The notes under the pieces: model-generated | Database searches by the model: none | What the model saw: the letters and a program-made list of their open reading frames with translations, nothing else | Told to the model about the DNA's origin: nothing | Shown here: positions 34,562-43,792 of the stretch, one piece after another | Layout: every line of letters begins with the position of its first letter | Numbering within the stretch: position 1 is the first letter of the stretch | NCBI GenBank assembly: GCA_002328495.1 | Contig: DCUJ01000007.1 | Span: 1 to 64,000, forward strand | Length of the DNA stretch: 64,000 bases | Origin: Sulfurospirillum sp. UBA2217 | GTDB lineage: Bacteria; Campylobacterota; Campylobacteria; Campylobacterales; Sulfurospirillaceae | Direction: 5' to 3' | Translations under genes and position numbers: made by a program

Positions 34562-34894
34562 TTATATCTCCAAAATAGCACTAATCTCATCCTCTAAAAA
34601 TTCTACAATGCTCTCATAATTATCTCGTAACAGCAGAGCGATAGCATCGACCTTACAATTTCCAAGTTTAATCCAAATAATTTTAGGTGGAATTCCTCGA
34701 TAAATCGCCAAATCGTTAAAATCAGAATCTTTAGTGACGATGGCAAAGCCATGGATTTTTGCATATCTCCATACTTCCAAGTCGGTTGATTCGTCAAGAT
34801 TTTTGAGCATTACATGTAAGGAATTGGGAAAGATGTCCGCTATTTTTGGCAATACTCGGTGGGAGATGTTATTGTCAAAAAGGAGTTTATGCAC
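34562..34894 (-). CDS. DUF5615 PIN-like toxin
   Basis: About 110 aa from a GTG start at 34892-34894. The pattern HKLLFDNNIS, then VWRYAKIHGFAIVTKDSDF and PKIIWIKLGN, is the PIN-like DUF5615 fold with acidic residues in LFDNN and TKDSDF. These proteins pair with DUF433 antitoxins as VapBC-like modules. I chose the GTG because the normal N-terminus starts there; the frame opens at 34942. It overlaps the antitoxin by 8 bp. A TTACATGTAA copy at 34810 is read as LHV. Confidence 0.88.
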   Translation of the reverse strand: MHKLLFDNNISHRVLPKIADIFPNSLHVMLKNLDESTDLEVWRYAKIHGFAIVTKDSDFNDLAIYRGIPPKIIWIKLGNCKVDAIALLLRDNYESIVEFLEDEISAILEI

Positions 34895-35114
34895 TGAGTT
34901 TTGCTGTGAGTGTTTTGTGTTCTCTATCGGCAGCGTAGGCAAGTGCGGCTAAGATGTCTTCTTTTGTGAGCTTTGGAAAGTCTTCTAAAATCTCATCGTA
35001 GCTCATACCATTTGCGAGCATATTGAGAACATCATAAACTGTAATTCGTAAATTTCTAATGCAAGGCTTACCGCTTCGTTTGGATGACTTGATGGTAACG
35101 GCTGTGTTCATCAT
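34887..35114 (-). CDS. DUF433 antitoxin
   Basis: A 75-aa protein with the DUF433 winged-helix pattern: GKPCIRNLRITVYDVLNMLANG, then YDEILEDFPKLTKEDILAALAYAA. It is the usual partner of DUF5615, transcribed first, with the toxin start overlapping its end. Confidence 0.92.
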   Translation of the reverse strand: MMNTAVTIKSSKRSGKPCIRNLRITVYDVLNMLANGMSYDEILEDFPKLTKEDILAALAYAADREHKTLTAKLSA

Positions 35115-35205
35115 TTGCCCCTTGTCGATGTTTGTAGTACCTCATTTTAGCATATTTTTTGTATGATGTAACAGACTTACACGATGCGTAAAAAAGGAAA
35201 TGATG

Positions 35206-35430
35206 ATGAGCGTAAAAGATGTTGCTAGCTTTATGTTAAATGAAATAAAGAAAAATGGCTCTTTGCCTCAGGTGGGGCTTGCAGATGTCATCAAAGACAA
35301 ATTTGGTAAAGAATTTGTTTTTGAAACGACACATAAAACGCTTACTATTGATAGAAAAGTTTTAAGAGAATTCAATAAAATAAAAGGCGATGACATCCTT
35401 TGGGACAAAGATAGATGTTGTTGGCATTAA
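35206..35430 (+). CDS. Small DUF6953-like protein
   Basis: About 74 aa: VKDVASFMLNEIKKNGSLPQ, then IDRKVLREFNKIKGDDILWDK and a CCWH end. The IDRKVLREF.K..... ..W core recalls DUF6953, recognised from memory. Three ATGs occur in a row; 35206 has the best spacing to AAGGA. The gene is isolated and divergent from the DUF433/DUF5615 pair. Function unknown. Confidence 0.7.
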   Translation: MSVKDVASFMLNEIKKNGSLPQVGLADVIKDKFGKEFVFETTHKTLTIDRKVLREFNKIKGDDILWDKDRCCWH

Positions 35431-35481
35431 ACGCATTCGAAAAACTAAAATGAGAAAGCCTCTATCGAAGCTTTCTCCTCT

Positions 35482-35491
35482 TTACATGTAA
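35482..35491. repeat. TTACATGTAA copy after hcp
   Basis: Exact copy 4 nt past the hcp stop, following a short AAGCCTC...GAAGCTTTC hairpin-like stretch that could end hcp or the small gene before it. Confidence 0.85.
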
Positions 35492-35494
35492 CGC

Positions 35495-36826
35495 TTACGC
35501 TACTTTTTTAATCAATAAATTTTTCATATCTTCCCCAGCGTCACCTGTCAAATGCAAGTTGAAATTCTCTTGTAAGAACGCAAAAATATCATCCGTGACA
35601 AATTGTGGTGGTTTTGGTCCTAGGTAGATGTCTTTGATGCCGATGCTAAAGAGTGACAACAAGATAAGGACGGCTTTTTGCTCCATCCAGCTTAGAACGA
35701 TGGAGATAGGTAGGTCGTTTACGGGTGTGTTGAGTGCGGCACTGATGGCTAGAGCGATGTGGATACCGCCGTTGCTGTCGTTGCATTGTCCTAGGTCTAG
35801 GTAACGAGGGATGCCTGTGTCTGCAACGCATCCAAAGTCGATGTCGTTAAATCTAAATTTACCACAGCTTGAAGTTAAGATGACGCAGTCATTTGGTAAT
35901 GAACTTGCTAACTCACGGTAGTATTCGCCACCACGTCCGGGAGCATCACAACCTGCGATGACGAAAAACTGGCTTATTTTTCCTGCTTTGACGGCTTCTA
36001 AGATTTGTGGTGCAAGTCCTAAAATAGTCTTGTAGTGGTGACCCGTTACAAGCGTGTCTTCACTGTCAAATCCTGTGATGTCTGGCAAAGAGAGAGTCTG
36101 AGCGATAACTTCTGCAAAGTCATTTCCGTGGATTTTTTTGCTTTCTTTAACGCCTACGATGTCATACGTGTACATACGGTCAATGTATGTTGCACTTTTT
36201 TTGGGCGGAACGATACAGTTGGTGTTGACGATAACAGTTCCTTGCCATTTTTCAAAAAGCTCTGCTTGGTCAAACCATGCTTTGCCGATGTTGCCTTTTA
36301 GGTGTGTAAATTTTTTGAGTTCTGGGTACGCGTGAGCTGGAAGCATCTCTGAGTGGGTGTAGATGTTGATGCCTTTTCCCTCCGTTTGTTTGAGAAGTTC
36401 TAGCAACATATCAAGATTGTGTCCGCTTACGAGTATTCCTTTTCCCTCAGCTTTATTTTGAGAGATTTTTACTGGTGTTGGGATGCCGAGGTGTGAAGTG
36501 TGTGCTTCGCTTAAGATGTTCATCATCTCGATACCCGCAGTTCCTACTTTCATCAGTTGTTTGATGTGGTCATCAAAGTTGAAGTTGACATTGGTGAGCG
36601 TAAAGTAAAGTGTTTCAGCGATGACATCATCTACTTTTTTCGTATCGGCACCAAATTCGTTGGCATGACCTCTGTACGCACTTAAACCTTTAAGCCCGTA
36701 AATCATAATATCTTGAAGCTTCGCTAGGTTAGCATCTTTGCCACACGTTCCTACTTCTTGACCTTTAGCACCACAGCCGTTTATTGCACTCATCGAACAT
36801 TGGTCACAAAACATAGATATAGACAT
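35495..36826 (-). CDS. hcp: Hybrid-cluster protein (hydroxylamine reductase), short form
   Basis: Reduces NO or hydroxylamine under nitrosative stress, in the cytoplasm. It is 443 aa, about 110 shorter than classic Hcp, fitting the class that lacks one helical bundle after the N-terminal Cys motif (CDQCSMSAINGCG...GTCGK). Hybrid-cluster ligands are visible: His/Glu in HSEMLPAHAYPE, Cys in NTNCIVPP, AGCDAPGRGGEYY, SSCGKF and LGQCND, then Glu in SWMEQKAV. It is monocistronic. FNR- or HcpR-type control is common, but no clear box was seen. Confidence 0.93.
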   Translation of the reverse strand: MSISMFCDQCSMSAINGCGAKGQEVGTCGKDANLAKLQDIMIYGLKGLSAYRGHANEFGADTKKVDDVIAETLYFTLTNVNFNFDDHIKQLMKVGTAGIEMMNILSEAHTSHLGIPTPVKISQNKAEGKGILVSGHNLDMLLELLKQTEGKGINIYTHSEMLPAHAYPELKKFTHLKGNIGKAWFDQAELFEKWQGTVIVNTNCIVPPKKSATYIDRMYTYDIVGVKESKKIHGNDFAEVIAQTLSLPDITGFDSEDTLVTGHHYKTILGLAPQILEAVKAGKISQFFVIAGCDAPGRGGEYYRELASSLPNDCVILTSSCGKFRFNDIDFGCVADTGIPRYLDLGQCNDSNGGIHIALAISAALNTPVNDLPISIVLSWMEQKAVLILLSLFSIGIKDIYLGPKPPQFVTDDIFAFLQENFNLHLTGDAGEDMKNLLIKKVA

Positions 36827-36942
36827 CTTTTCTCCTATTTTATTAAAGTAGCGGAATCGTACAGAAATAGGATAAAAAAAGTCTTGATTAAAATCAATGC
36901 AGAAAAATAGTGAGCTCTCTTTTAAATTTTTTGGCGCGTACC

Positions 36943-37626
36943 CTACTCACTCACCCCGCCAAAACGTCGCTCGGTTTGTTCGTATTCTGAAACAATCGTT
37001 TCAAGTTCGCCCACGGAAAATTCAGGCCAAAGGGTTTTGGTAAAAAACAGCTCAGCATAGGCAGCTTGCCAGAGTAAGAAGTTAGAAAGACGGTAGTCAC
37101 CACCCGTTCGGATGAGCAAATCTACAGGGGGAATACCTGCCGTGTCGAGGTTTGCTTCCAGAGTCTCTTTGGTGATGGCACTTTTTACATGTAAGAGTTT
37201 ATTCACCGCGCGTAGAATTTCGTCGTGTGCTCCATAATTGATGGCTAACACTTGGGTCAGTCCTGTGCATTCCTTCGTCGCTACTTTGGCATTGCTTATC
37301 TCTTTTTGTAAACGAGAAGAGAGTTTACTCATATCGCCTATGACGTCAAAACGAATATTGTTTTTTTTCAAATTATCGACTTCACTTTTTAAAAAAGAGG
37401 AGAGCAGTTTCATTAAAAGTGCCACTTCTGTTTTAGGACGATTCCAATTTTCAGTACTAAACGCGTAGAGGCTTAGGTATTTGACACCCATTTTTGAGGC
37501 GTATTCGGTGATTTCACGTACTTTTTTGGCGCCCTCTTTATGTCCAAAAGGACGCTCTTTGCCTTGGCGTTTTGCCCAGCGCCCGTTACCATCCATTATA
37601 ATTGCTAAATGCACTAAATCATTCAT
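36943..37626 (-). CDS. uppS: Undecaprenyl diphosphate synthase UppS
   Basis: Makes the C55 isoprenoid carrier for peptidoglycan and other surface glycans by condensing isopentenyl diphosphate. It is about 227 aa with the catalytic HLAIIMDGNGRWAKRQG, FSTENWNRP and the C-terminal RTGGDYRLSNFLLWQAAYAE and ERRFGG motifs. I chose ATG 37626 (MNDLVHLAI), the usual family start; the frame opens at 37680. It is divergent from rho. A palindrome copy at 37185 is read LLHVK. Confidence 0.95.
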   Translation of the reverse strand: MNDLVHLAIIMDGNGRWAKRQGKERPFGHKEGAKKVREITEYASKMGVKYLSLYAFSTENWNRPKTEVALLMKLLSSFLKSEVDNLKKNNIRFDVIGDMSKLSSRLQKEISNAKVATKECTGLTQVLAINYGAHDEILRAVNKLLHVKSAITKETLEANLDTAGIPPVDLLIRTGGDYRLSNFLLWQAAYAELFFTKTLWPEFSVGELETIVSEYEQTERRFGGVSE

Positions 37627-37691
37627 TGCGTATGCTTCTTGAACCCTTGAATTTATAGATGGCATTTTACCCTCTTTCACTTTAGCCTACC

Positions 37692-37720
37692 TTGACAAAT
37701 TCCCCCGCTTTGACTAAAAT
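37692..37720 (+). promoter_or_regulatory. Sigma-70 promoter for rho
   Basis: TTGACA (37692-37697), 17-bp spacer, TAAAAT (37715-37720). It would give a leader of about 95 nt to the ATG at 37822. Confidence 0.6.
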
Positions 37721-37821
37721 TACGCCATCACTACTTAAACGACTCTATCTTCGTGAACACTTTTCAAGACTCAAGCGATTCTAGCTTCATGAACGATAAA
37801 TTTAACCTAAAAGAAGGCCCA

Positions 37822-39180
37822 ATGAGCGGAAATACTCCCTCCTCAACCAATCCCAACAGCGTCCCCCAAACGCCTAATCCTGCTAAAGCAAACCACCACG
37901 CAAAATCTCGCACCCACGTTCCCGTTGACGGTTATAAAATCGAAGGTCTTCGCACCACTCCTTTGGAAAAACTGGTTGAAATTGCAACCGAACTTGGCAT
38001 TGAAAACCCCAATGAGCTTAAACGCCAAGATTTGATGTTTGAGATTTTAAAATCTCAAGTCAATCAAGGTGGATTTATCCTTTTTACGGGTATTTTAGAA
38101 ATTGCAGGTGAAGGGTATGGCTTCTTACGAGCAACGGACGCCAACTTTTCTGACAGTGCCAATGATGCGTATGTGAGCAGCACTCAAGTCAAAAAATTTG
38201 CGCTTAGAACGGGCGATATCGTCACTGGACAAGTGCGCCCTCCAAAAGACCAAGAACGCTACTACGCGCTTTTAAAAATTGAAGCCATTAATTACTTACC
38301 TATGGGTGAGAGCAAAAAACGTCCTTTATTTGAAAACCTAACCCCACTCTACCCTACCGAAAAAATCAAACTCGAATACGACCCGATGAAAATCACAGGA
38401 CGCGTTTTAGACCTCTTTACACCCCTTGGAAAAGGTCAACGTGGTCTTATCGTTGCACCTCCTCGAAGTGGTAAAACGGAGCTTATGAAAGAACTAGCAC
38501 ATGGCATTGCACGTAACCATCCTGAAGCACAACTTATCGTTTTATTGGTCGATGAGCGTCCTGAAGAGGTCACCGACATGCAACGCTGTGTTCAAGGCGA
38601 AGTCTATAGTTCCACCTTTGATATGCCAGCGTCCAACCATGTCCGTGTCGCAAACCTTGTTATCGAAAAAGCCAAACGTATGGTGGAGATGGGCAAAGAC
38701 GTTATCATTTTGCTAGATTCCATCACCCGTCTTGCACGTGCGTACAATACCGTGACACCTTCTAGTGGAAAAGTGTTAAGCGGTGGTGTGGATGCTAACG
38801 CACTTCATAAACCCAAACGCTTCTTTGGTGCGGCTCGAAATATCGAATTTGGTGGCAGTTTAACCATCATCTCAACCGCATTGATTGAGACAGGTAGCCG
38901 AATGGACGAAGTAATCTTTGAAGAGTTTAAAGGTACAGGTAACAGTGAAATTGTTTTGGATAGAAACATTTCAGACCGCCGCATTTATCCTGCGGTAAAC
39001 ATCATGAAATCAGGAACCCGAAAAGAAGAACTCCTCTTAAGTCCTGATACCTTACAAAAAGTATGGGCACTCAGAAGTGCGATTAACCAGATGGAAGATA
39101 TCGAAGCGCTTAAATTCTTGTACGCTAAGATGCTAAAAACGAAGGATAACGAAGAGTTATTGTCCATTATGAACGAATAA
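37822..39180 (+). CDS. rho: Transcription termination factor Rho
   Basis: Hexameric RNA-dependent ATPase that ends transcription. It is about 452 aa. There is an N-terminal helix bundle, then the RNA-binding cold-shock fold (GILEIAGEGYGFLRATDANF) and the ATPase: Walker A PPRSGKTEL, Walker B DVIILLDSITRLARA, Q-loop LSGGVDANAL, R-loop RNIEFGGSLT. I favour ATG 37822, with AGAAGG close upstream; a GTG at 37753 and ATG at 37789 are in frame but lack a ribosome binding site. dnaX follows after 11 nt. Confidence 0.94.
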   Translation: MSGNTPSSTNPNSVPQTPNPAKANHHAKSRTHVPVDGYKIEGLRTTPLEKLVEIATELGIENPNELKRQDLMFEILKSQVNQGGFILFTGILEIAGEGYGFLRATDANFSDSANDAYVSSTQVKKFALRTGDIVTGQVRPPKDQERYYALLKIEAINYLPMGESKKRPLFENLTPLYPTEKIKLEYDPMKITGRVLDLFTPLGKGQRGLIVAPPRSGKTELMKELAHGIARNHPEAQLIVLLVDERPEEVTDMQRCVQGEVYSSTFDMPASNHVRVANLVIEKAKRMVEMGKDVIILLDSITRLARAYNTVTPSSGKVLSGGVDANALHKPKRFFGAARNIEFGGSLTIISTALIETGSRMDEVIFEEFKGTGNSEIVLDRNISDRRIYPAVNIMKSGTRKEELLLSPDTLQKVWALRSAINQMEDIEALKFLYAKMLKTKDNEELLSIMNE

Positions 39181-39191
39181 AAGGCACCATT

Positions 39192-40814
39192 GTGAAACAA
39201 CATCAGGTTCTTGCCCTCAAATACCGTCCTTCTACATTTGATACACTCATCGGGCAAGAAGCTGTGGTGCAAACCCTCAGTCTTGCTCTTTTGGGAGAGA
39301 GGCTCTCGCACGCTTACCTCTTTTCAGGTCTTCGAGGAAGTGGAAAAACCTCTACCGCACGCATTTTTGCCAAAGCTATGGTGTGTGACAAAGGTCCAAC
39401 CGCCAGCCCGTGTGAAGTGTGTGAACACTGTTTGGGCGCGAATGAAAACCGTCACATTGATATCATTGAAATGGATGCCGCGTCTAATCGTGGCATTGAT
39501 GATATTCGTGAACTCATTGAAAGTACAAAATACAAACCCTCAATGGCACGTTTTAAGATTTTTATCATCGATGAAGTCCACATGCTCACCACCCAAGCCT
39601 TTAATGCACTGCTCAAAACCTTGGAAGAGCCACCTCCTTATGTCAAATTTATCTTAGCCACCACAGACCCTCTAAAACTGCCAGCGACCATACTCTCGCG
39701 TGCACAACATTTTCGTTTTAAACAGATCAAAACCAGTGACGTGGTCAATCACTTATGCCATATTTTACACCTAGAAGGCATTGAATACGAAAAAGATGCT
39801 TTAGAGATGCTCAGTCGTGCGGGCAATGGCTCACTTCGAGACACACTCACACTTATGGATCAAGCCATCATCTATTCCAAAGGATTTATCACCCCTGAAA
39901 CCGTTGCAACGATGTTAGGACTTTTAGATCCCAAAGAGCTTCAAAAGATTTTTACCACGATTTTAAATGGTGACAAAACACATATGCTCTCTTTGATTAA
40001 AACGTTAGAAGAGTACGAGTGTGAAGTCGTCATTGATGAGCTTATCGCCTACCTTAAAAATGCTTTTTTTGAACAAGATAGACGTTTTTCTACTCTTTTA
40101 TATGAGCGCTTTTTTAAGATTTTAAGTGAAGCCAAAAATCTGCTCTTTATCAATGCCAACAATGGTTTTGTCCTCTCTTTGGTCTTTTTTAAGATGATTG
40201 AAGCAACACATATTAAGAGCATTGAAGAGATGATTGACTCACTTGAAAATGAAAAATTTCGTCTTCCCACTCCCTCACAGCCAAAGCTCCAAAACGATTT
40301 ACATGTAAGCCCAACACCTGAGCCTCCTGCGCAAACGTCACCCCATGCAAAGCAGCGCTTTGATACCCTTAAAACAAAATTAACGGATCGCAATGCTACT
40401 CTTGGGGAGTGTTTTGAAAAAAACATTCATTTCATCTCTTTTGATGATGCAACCTTATTGCTCAGTTCTCGTGCGGTGGATGATGAAAGCAAACTTTTAA
40501 ACACCCACTATGGCATTATCAAACATTTTATTCAAGAGCTTTTTGGCTTAGAAACTAAAATTAAGATCACCAAAGAACAGCCCTTGCGTGAGCCTACAAT
40601 AGAAGAGATGGTTTCACATGCCAATGAAGAGAGTAGTTCTATGATGGAGAGCTTGCGTTTTGAAGATGAAGCCCAGAGTGAAAGTTGTGCAACAGGCGCA
40701 ATGATGGGGCAGATGCGGGAAATGGATGTCCAAGAGATTTTAAACGACCCTTTTGTGAAGCGTGCTCAAGAGCTCTTTGAGCCTCGAAAAATCGAAATTC
40801 ATCCTAAGGTCTAA
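39192..40814 (+). CDS. dnaX: DNA polymerase III gamma/tau subunit DnaX
   Basis: Clamp-loader ATPase of the replisome. It is 540 aa from a GTG start: ALKYRPSTFDTLIGQE, Walker A GLRGSGKTSTAR (about 42), zinc-binding Cys set CEVCEHC with upstream VCDKG, DEVHMLT Walker B, sensor 1 ATTDP, and arginine finger LSRAQHF. The C-terminal third is variable. No slippery sequence for a frameshifted gamma form is obvious. A palindrome copy at 40299 (LHV) falls in the Pro-rich linker. ansA-like follows 1 nt later. Confidence 0.95.
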   Translation: MKQHQVLALKYRPSTFDTLIGQEAVVQTLSLALLGERLSHAYLFSGLRGSGKTSTARIFAKAMVCDKGPTASPCEVCEHCLGANENRHIDIIEMDAASNRGIDDIRELIESTKYKPSMARFKIFIIDEVHMLTTQAFNALLKTLEEPPPYVKFILATTDPLKLPATILSRAQHFRFKQIKTSDVVNHLCHILHLEGIEYEKDALEMLSRAGNGSLRDTLTLMDQAIIYSKGFITPETVATMLGLLDPKELQKIFTTILNGDKTHMLSLIKTLEEYECEVVIDELIAYLKNAFFEQDRRFSTLLYERFFKILSEAKNLLFINANNGFVLSLVFFKMIEATHIKSIEEMIDSLENEKFRLPTPSQPKLQNDLHVSPTPEPPAQTSPHAKQRFDTLKTKLTDRNATLGECFEKNIHFISFDDATLLLSSRAVDDESKLLNTHYGIIKHFIQELFGLETKIKITKEQPLREPTIEEMVSHANEESSSMMESLRFEDEAQSESCATGAMMGQMREMDVQEILNDPFVKRAQELFEPRKIEIHPKV

Positions 40815-40815
40815 C

Positions 40816-41310
40816 ATGCAAAATGTTCTTATCCTCAACACAGGTGGTACCTTTAACAAGCGCTACAATCCCCTCAAGGGAGAACTAGAAGTTCCTTGCG
40901 ATAATACCGCGGTTGAAGCGATTTTGCGTTATTGCTACAACACGCCTTATACCCTCATAGCCCTTGTGCACAAGGATAGTTTAGAGATGAACGAGGAAGA
41001 CCGTGCACTTATCGCAGATACCATTCAAACACACAATGCTTCCAAAGTATTGATTATTCATGGCACCGATACAATGGATGTTACCGCTTCGTATCTAGCC
41101 TTACATGTAAAGAATAAAACCATAACACTCACAGGAGCAATGGTGCCTTTTAGCATCGACACGGTTGAGGCAACCGCCAATTTTATGGGTGCTTTGGGAG
41201 ATTTACATGTAAGAAACGAAACGGGTGTTTTTATCTCGATGCACGGTATCACATCAAGCCACACGTCACTCTTCAAAAATCGCAAAAAAGGGATTTTTGA
41301 ACCTCGTTAA
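40816..41310 (+). CDS. Short asparaginase-family protein (N-terminal catalytic domain only)
   Basis: A 164-aa protein, half of a normal L-asparaginase (about 330). It has the nucleophile motif ILNTGGTFNKRYN, the second active-site motif HGTDTMDVTASYLA (Thr-Asp) and LTGAMVPF with downstream substrate residues. The C-terminal domain is absent. Such short forms may be a distinct amidohydrolase. It starts 1 nt after dnaX, so is cotranscribed. It contains two TTACATGTAA copies 102 bp apart, both read LHV. It overlaps the convergent EI24 gene by 4 bp. Confidence 0.8.
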   Translation: MQNVLILNTGGTFNKRYNPLKGELEVPCDNTAVEAILRYCYNTPYTLIALVHKDSLEMNEEDRALIADTIQTHNASKVLIIHGTDTMDVTASYLALHVKNKTITLTGAMVPFSIDTVEATANFMGALGDLHVRNETGVFISMHGITSSHTSLFKNRKKGIFEPR

Positions 41311-42050
41311 GACCTTCGAATTTCTTCCGTTTTTCCATACACAAAATGGCTCATTACAATCACATAATAGGGATAAATTATCACACCCACAATGGGGATA
41401 AGTGTCATCGCAAAACACAAGGCTGAGACAAGTCGCGTTTGCGCACCAAAGCGCGTTTGAATGAGCGCATACTCTTCTTTGGTATTCAAAACTGAGACGA
41501 TTTCTAAGACCAACAAGCGATGAAAAAGGTAAAACACAGGCACCAATAAAAGCATATTCAAAAGAGGAACGAACATGAGTGGGGAAAAAAGAACCAAGAG
41601 TACAAGAGCCACAAGAAGCGTTTTAATCAATACCCAAATATAGTGCGTCATCCCTATACCATAGCAATGCAAAGAGGGGTAATACCGCACGCCAATCTCT
41701 TTAATAAACACGCCTGCAAAAAATCCCATGATAATAGAATAGACCATTAGAAAAAGGTAGTACACCACCATAGCTGAGCTTAAAAAAAAGAGCACACTCA
41801 CAAGCGTTTTGGCAATAAGCACTAAAGAGAAGAAGCTGAGCAACCAGTTATTTTCTAACCCTGCCTCAATGCCTTCAAGCTGATGTGTCATAGAGACCAA
41901 TAAAGCATCCACCCCTCCAAACAACACCCACAATGCCCCCACAAAAAAGGCAAGCGTCAGTAGAAACGAAAAGAGGCTTGCCCACAATACTTTAGGGGCA
42001 AAAACATCCTCTAAAGCACGTATAAAAATGGTTGGAATGCTCATACGCAT
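41307..42050 (-). CDS. EI24-domain membrane protein
   Basis: A 247-aa multi-pass protein with about five or six membrane segments. The EI24/CysZ-like pattern is visible: an N-terminal FIRALEDVFAPKVL, central MGFFAGVFIKEIGVRYYP, and a C-terminal YYVIVMSHFVYGKTEEIRR. Family members are inner membrane proteins of poorly known role, some linked to sulfate uptake. Translation starts at the base after the DUF945 stop, so the two are coupled. Confidence 0.8.
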   Translation of the reverse strand: MRMSIPTIFIRALEDVFAPKVLWASLFSFLLTLAFFVGALWVLFGGVDALLVSMTHQLEGIEAGLENNWLLSFFSLVLIAKTLVSVLFFLSSAMVVYYLFLMVYSIIMGFFAGVFIKEIGVRYYPSLHCYGIGMTHYIWVLIKTLLVALVLLVLFSPLMFVPLLNMLLLVPVFYLFHRLLVLEIVSVLNTKEEYALIQTRFGAQTRLVSALCFAMTLIPIVGVIIYPYYVIVMSHFVYGKTEEIRRS

Positions 42051-43442
42051 TTATCCAATGGGTTTTCCATTGACACTAACAACCCCTTTTTTCATGGTAA
42101 TATCATAAAGGAAAAAATCACCCTCAGCTTTACCCAAAGCAAAATCTTCTGGAACAGTTAACTCTAAACTCTCTAGCATCGCACGATCTTCTTTGTGAAT
42201 TTTTACGTTAGCCCCAATGTCAATAAGCCCCACTAACGCAAGAGGACTTTGTGTGTCATTGTAACTGTTTTGTGGAATTTCGATGCGTGTGTCGATGCGC
42301 ACCTCTCGTAACGGCGTTTGACCCTTCAACCCTTGAACTGCCACGTTTACTTGTAGCACAACACCATCGTTGATAAGCCCTACAAAATCGGCGATTAATG
42401 CCTCATCTGTTGGCGCATTGCTATTGAGGATAAGAGCATTGTAATGATTACGGAGGGTTTTGATTCTCTGCGTTGCGACTCCACCTAATTGCACAGCAAC
42501 GCCTAGTTTTTGAAGCGTCATATCATTGTAGCCATCGCTAAATTTCACATCATCCACCGTATAGTCTGCTTTTAATTGTAGGTTTTTCGTCATCTCTTCA
42601 AGGATACTATTGGCTTTAAACGAACCTATTGAGAAGTGTGTTACCTCATCCCCATCTTTGACATCAAGTGCATATTTACCAATGTCGAGTCTGCCTTTAT
42701 TATTAAAATCATCTTTAAAATTAAAATCATACACCGTATCGCTTAAGTGACTTTTCAGAGAAAATGCTTCTGAAGTCATGCCAATATTTTGCTTTTTGAC
42801 CCCAATAATCCCTTTAACAACACCACCGTCTTCACTTAATGCCAAGGTGTGATCAGCCGTGTCCACATCCACAACAGCTCCCTCTGAGCGGAAGCTCTCT
42901 TTCATATCACGCATTTTAAGATGCTTAAGCTTTTGACGCGTATCAAACGTCATATCCAGCGCAAACACACCCTTTGAGAGAAGCGGAGCAACCATCGCAT
43001 TGGCGTCTTTATCGTTGGCTAATTCCTCTTGTACTGAATGAGGTAATCGATCTAAAATCAAAGACATTTTTGCATCAGAGGGCAAAAGATTCGAATGGTT
43101 CAATTCACCTCGAAACATAAGCCCATTAAAGGCTACATTTATCTCTTTTGCGTCGATTTCTTTCATGCTTTGCGCAAAAATCTTGTACTGTGCATTTTTA
43201 TCAACCAAACCATCCAAAAGATAATCACGCACTTTTGCAGCATCGACCACCTCAAGACTAAAAGTTCGCACTGAATTAAAATAACCACTTTTTGCTTTAA
43301 TCTCTTGTTTAAAACCATTTTTTTCTAAAAGAGTTTTAGTCGCTTCAATCTCTTTATCAACCGAAGAAGAGATAACCATAGGGGCTGCTGCAAGACCTGC
43401 GATAACCAAAGAGCCTGCGATAAGAAGTTTACTGTTTGCCAT
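42051..43442 (-). CDS. DUF945 family protein (YdgA-like)
   Basis: A 463-aa protein with an N-terminal signal or anchor (LLIAGSLVIAGLAAAPMVIS) and a large beta-rich periplasmic region. The YdgA/DUF945 pattern fits: KSGYFNSVRTF near the start and repeated strand motifs of the LQKLGVAVQLGG type. E. coli YdgA is inner-membrane associated and affects motility and metabolism; its function here is unknown. Operon with the EI24 gene. Confidence 0.8.
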   Translation of the reverse strand: MANSKLLIAGSLVIAGLAAAPMVISSSVDKEIEATKTLLEKNGFKQEIKAKSGYFNSVRTFSLEVVDAAKVRDYLLDGLVDKNAQYKIFAQSMKEIDAKEINVAFNGLMFRGELNHSNLLPSDAKMSLILDRLPHSVQEELANDKDANAMVAPLLSKGVFALDMTFDTRQKLKHLKMRDMKESFRSEGAVVDVDTADHTLALSEDGGVVKGIIGVKKQNIGMTSEAFSLKSHLSDTVYDFNFKDDFNNKGRLDIGKYALDVKDGDEVTHFSIGSFKANSILEEMTKNLQLKADYTVDDVKFSDGYNDMTLQKLGVAVQLGGVATQRIKTLRNHYNALILNSNAPTDEALIADFVGLINDGVVLQVNVAVQGLKGQTPLREVRIDTRIEIPQNSYNDTQSPLALVGLIDIGANVKIHKEDRAMLESLELTVPEDFALGKAEGDFFLYDITMKKGVVSVNGKPIG

Positions 43443-43453
43443 ACAATGCCTTT

Positions 43454-43780
43454 TTAAGATTTGTAACCGAGTACGTAATAGGTGTTTTTATGAGGAACTT
43501 TTTCCAACGTAATTTTATATTTTTCAGACCATTTGGCAATCATTTCATTGACCTCATCGATCATTTCAGACCCTTGTGCCTCATTTTTAATTTTAAAATA
43601 GTCCTTATTGCTTGAGAGTGCCACAAAACTATGGTGTGTTTTTAGAGCATCGTTTAGCGTAACCAGATGTTTTTCCACATGGTCAAAACCGATGGTATTG
43701 GCGATGACACGCTCTAATTGTGCGCGAGAACTTGGACTTACGGTGTAATCTAACTGGGTTAACAGTGCTTCAATATGCAT
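43454..43780 (-). CDS. Hypothetical protein
   Basis: A 108-aa soluble protein, helix-rich at the N-terminus (ALLTQLDYTVSPSSRAQLERVIAN) and ending TYYVLGYKS. No family recognised. It sits between prfB (12 nt) and DUF945 (11 nt) in the same direction, so probably belongs to a prfB-led operon. Confidence 0.8.
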   Translation of the reverse strand: MHIEALLTQLDYTVSPSSRAQLERVIANTIGFDHVEKHLVTLNDALKTHHSFVALSSNKDYFKIKNEAQGSEMIDEVNEMIAKWSEKYKITLEKVPHKNTYYVLGYKS

Positions 43781-43792
43781 TTCTTTCCTTTT

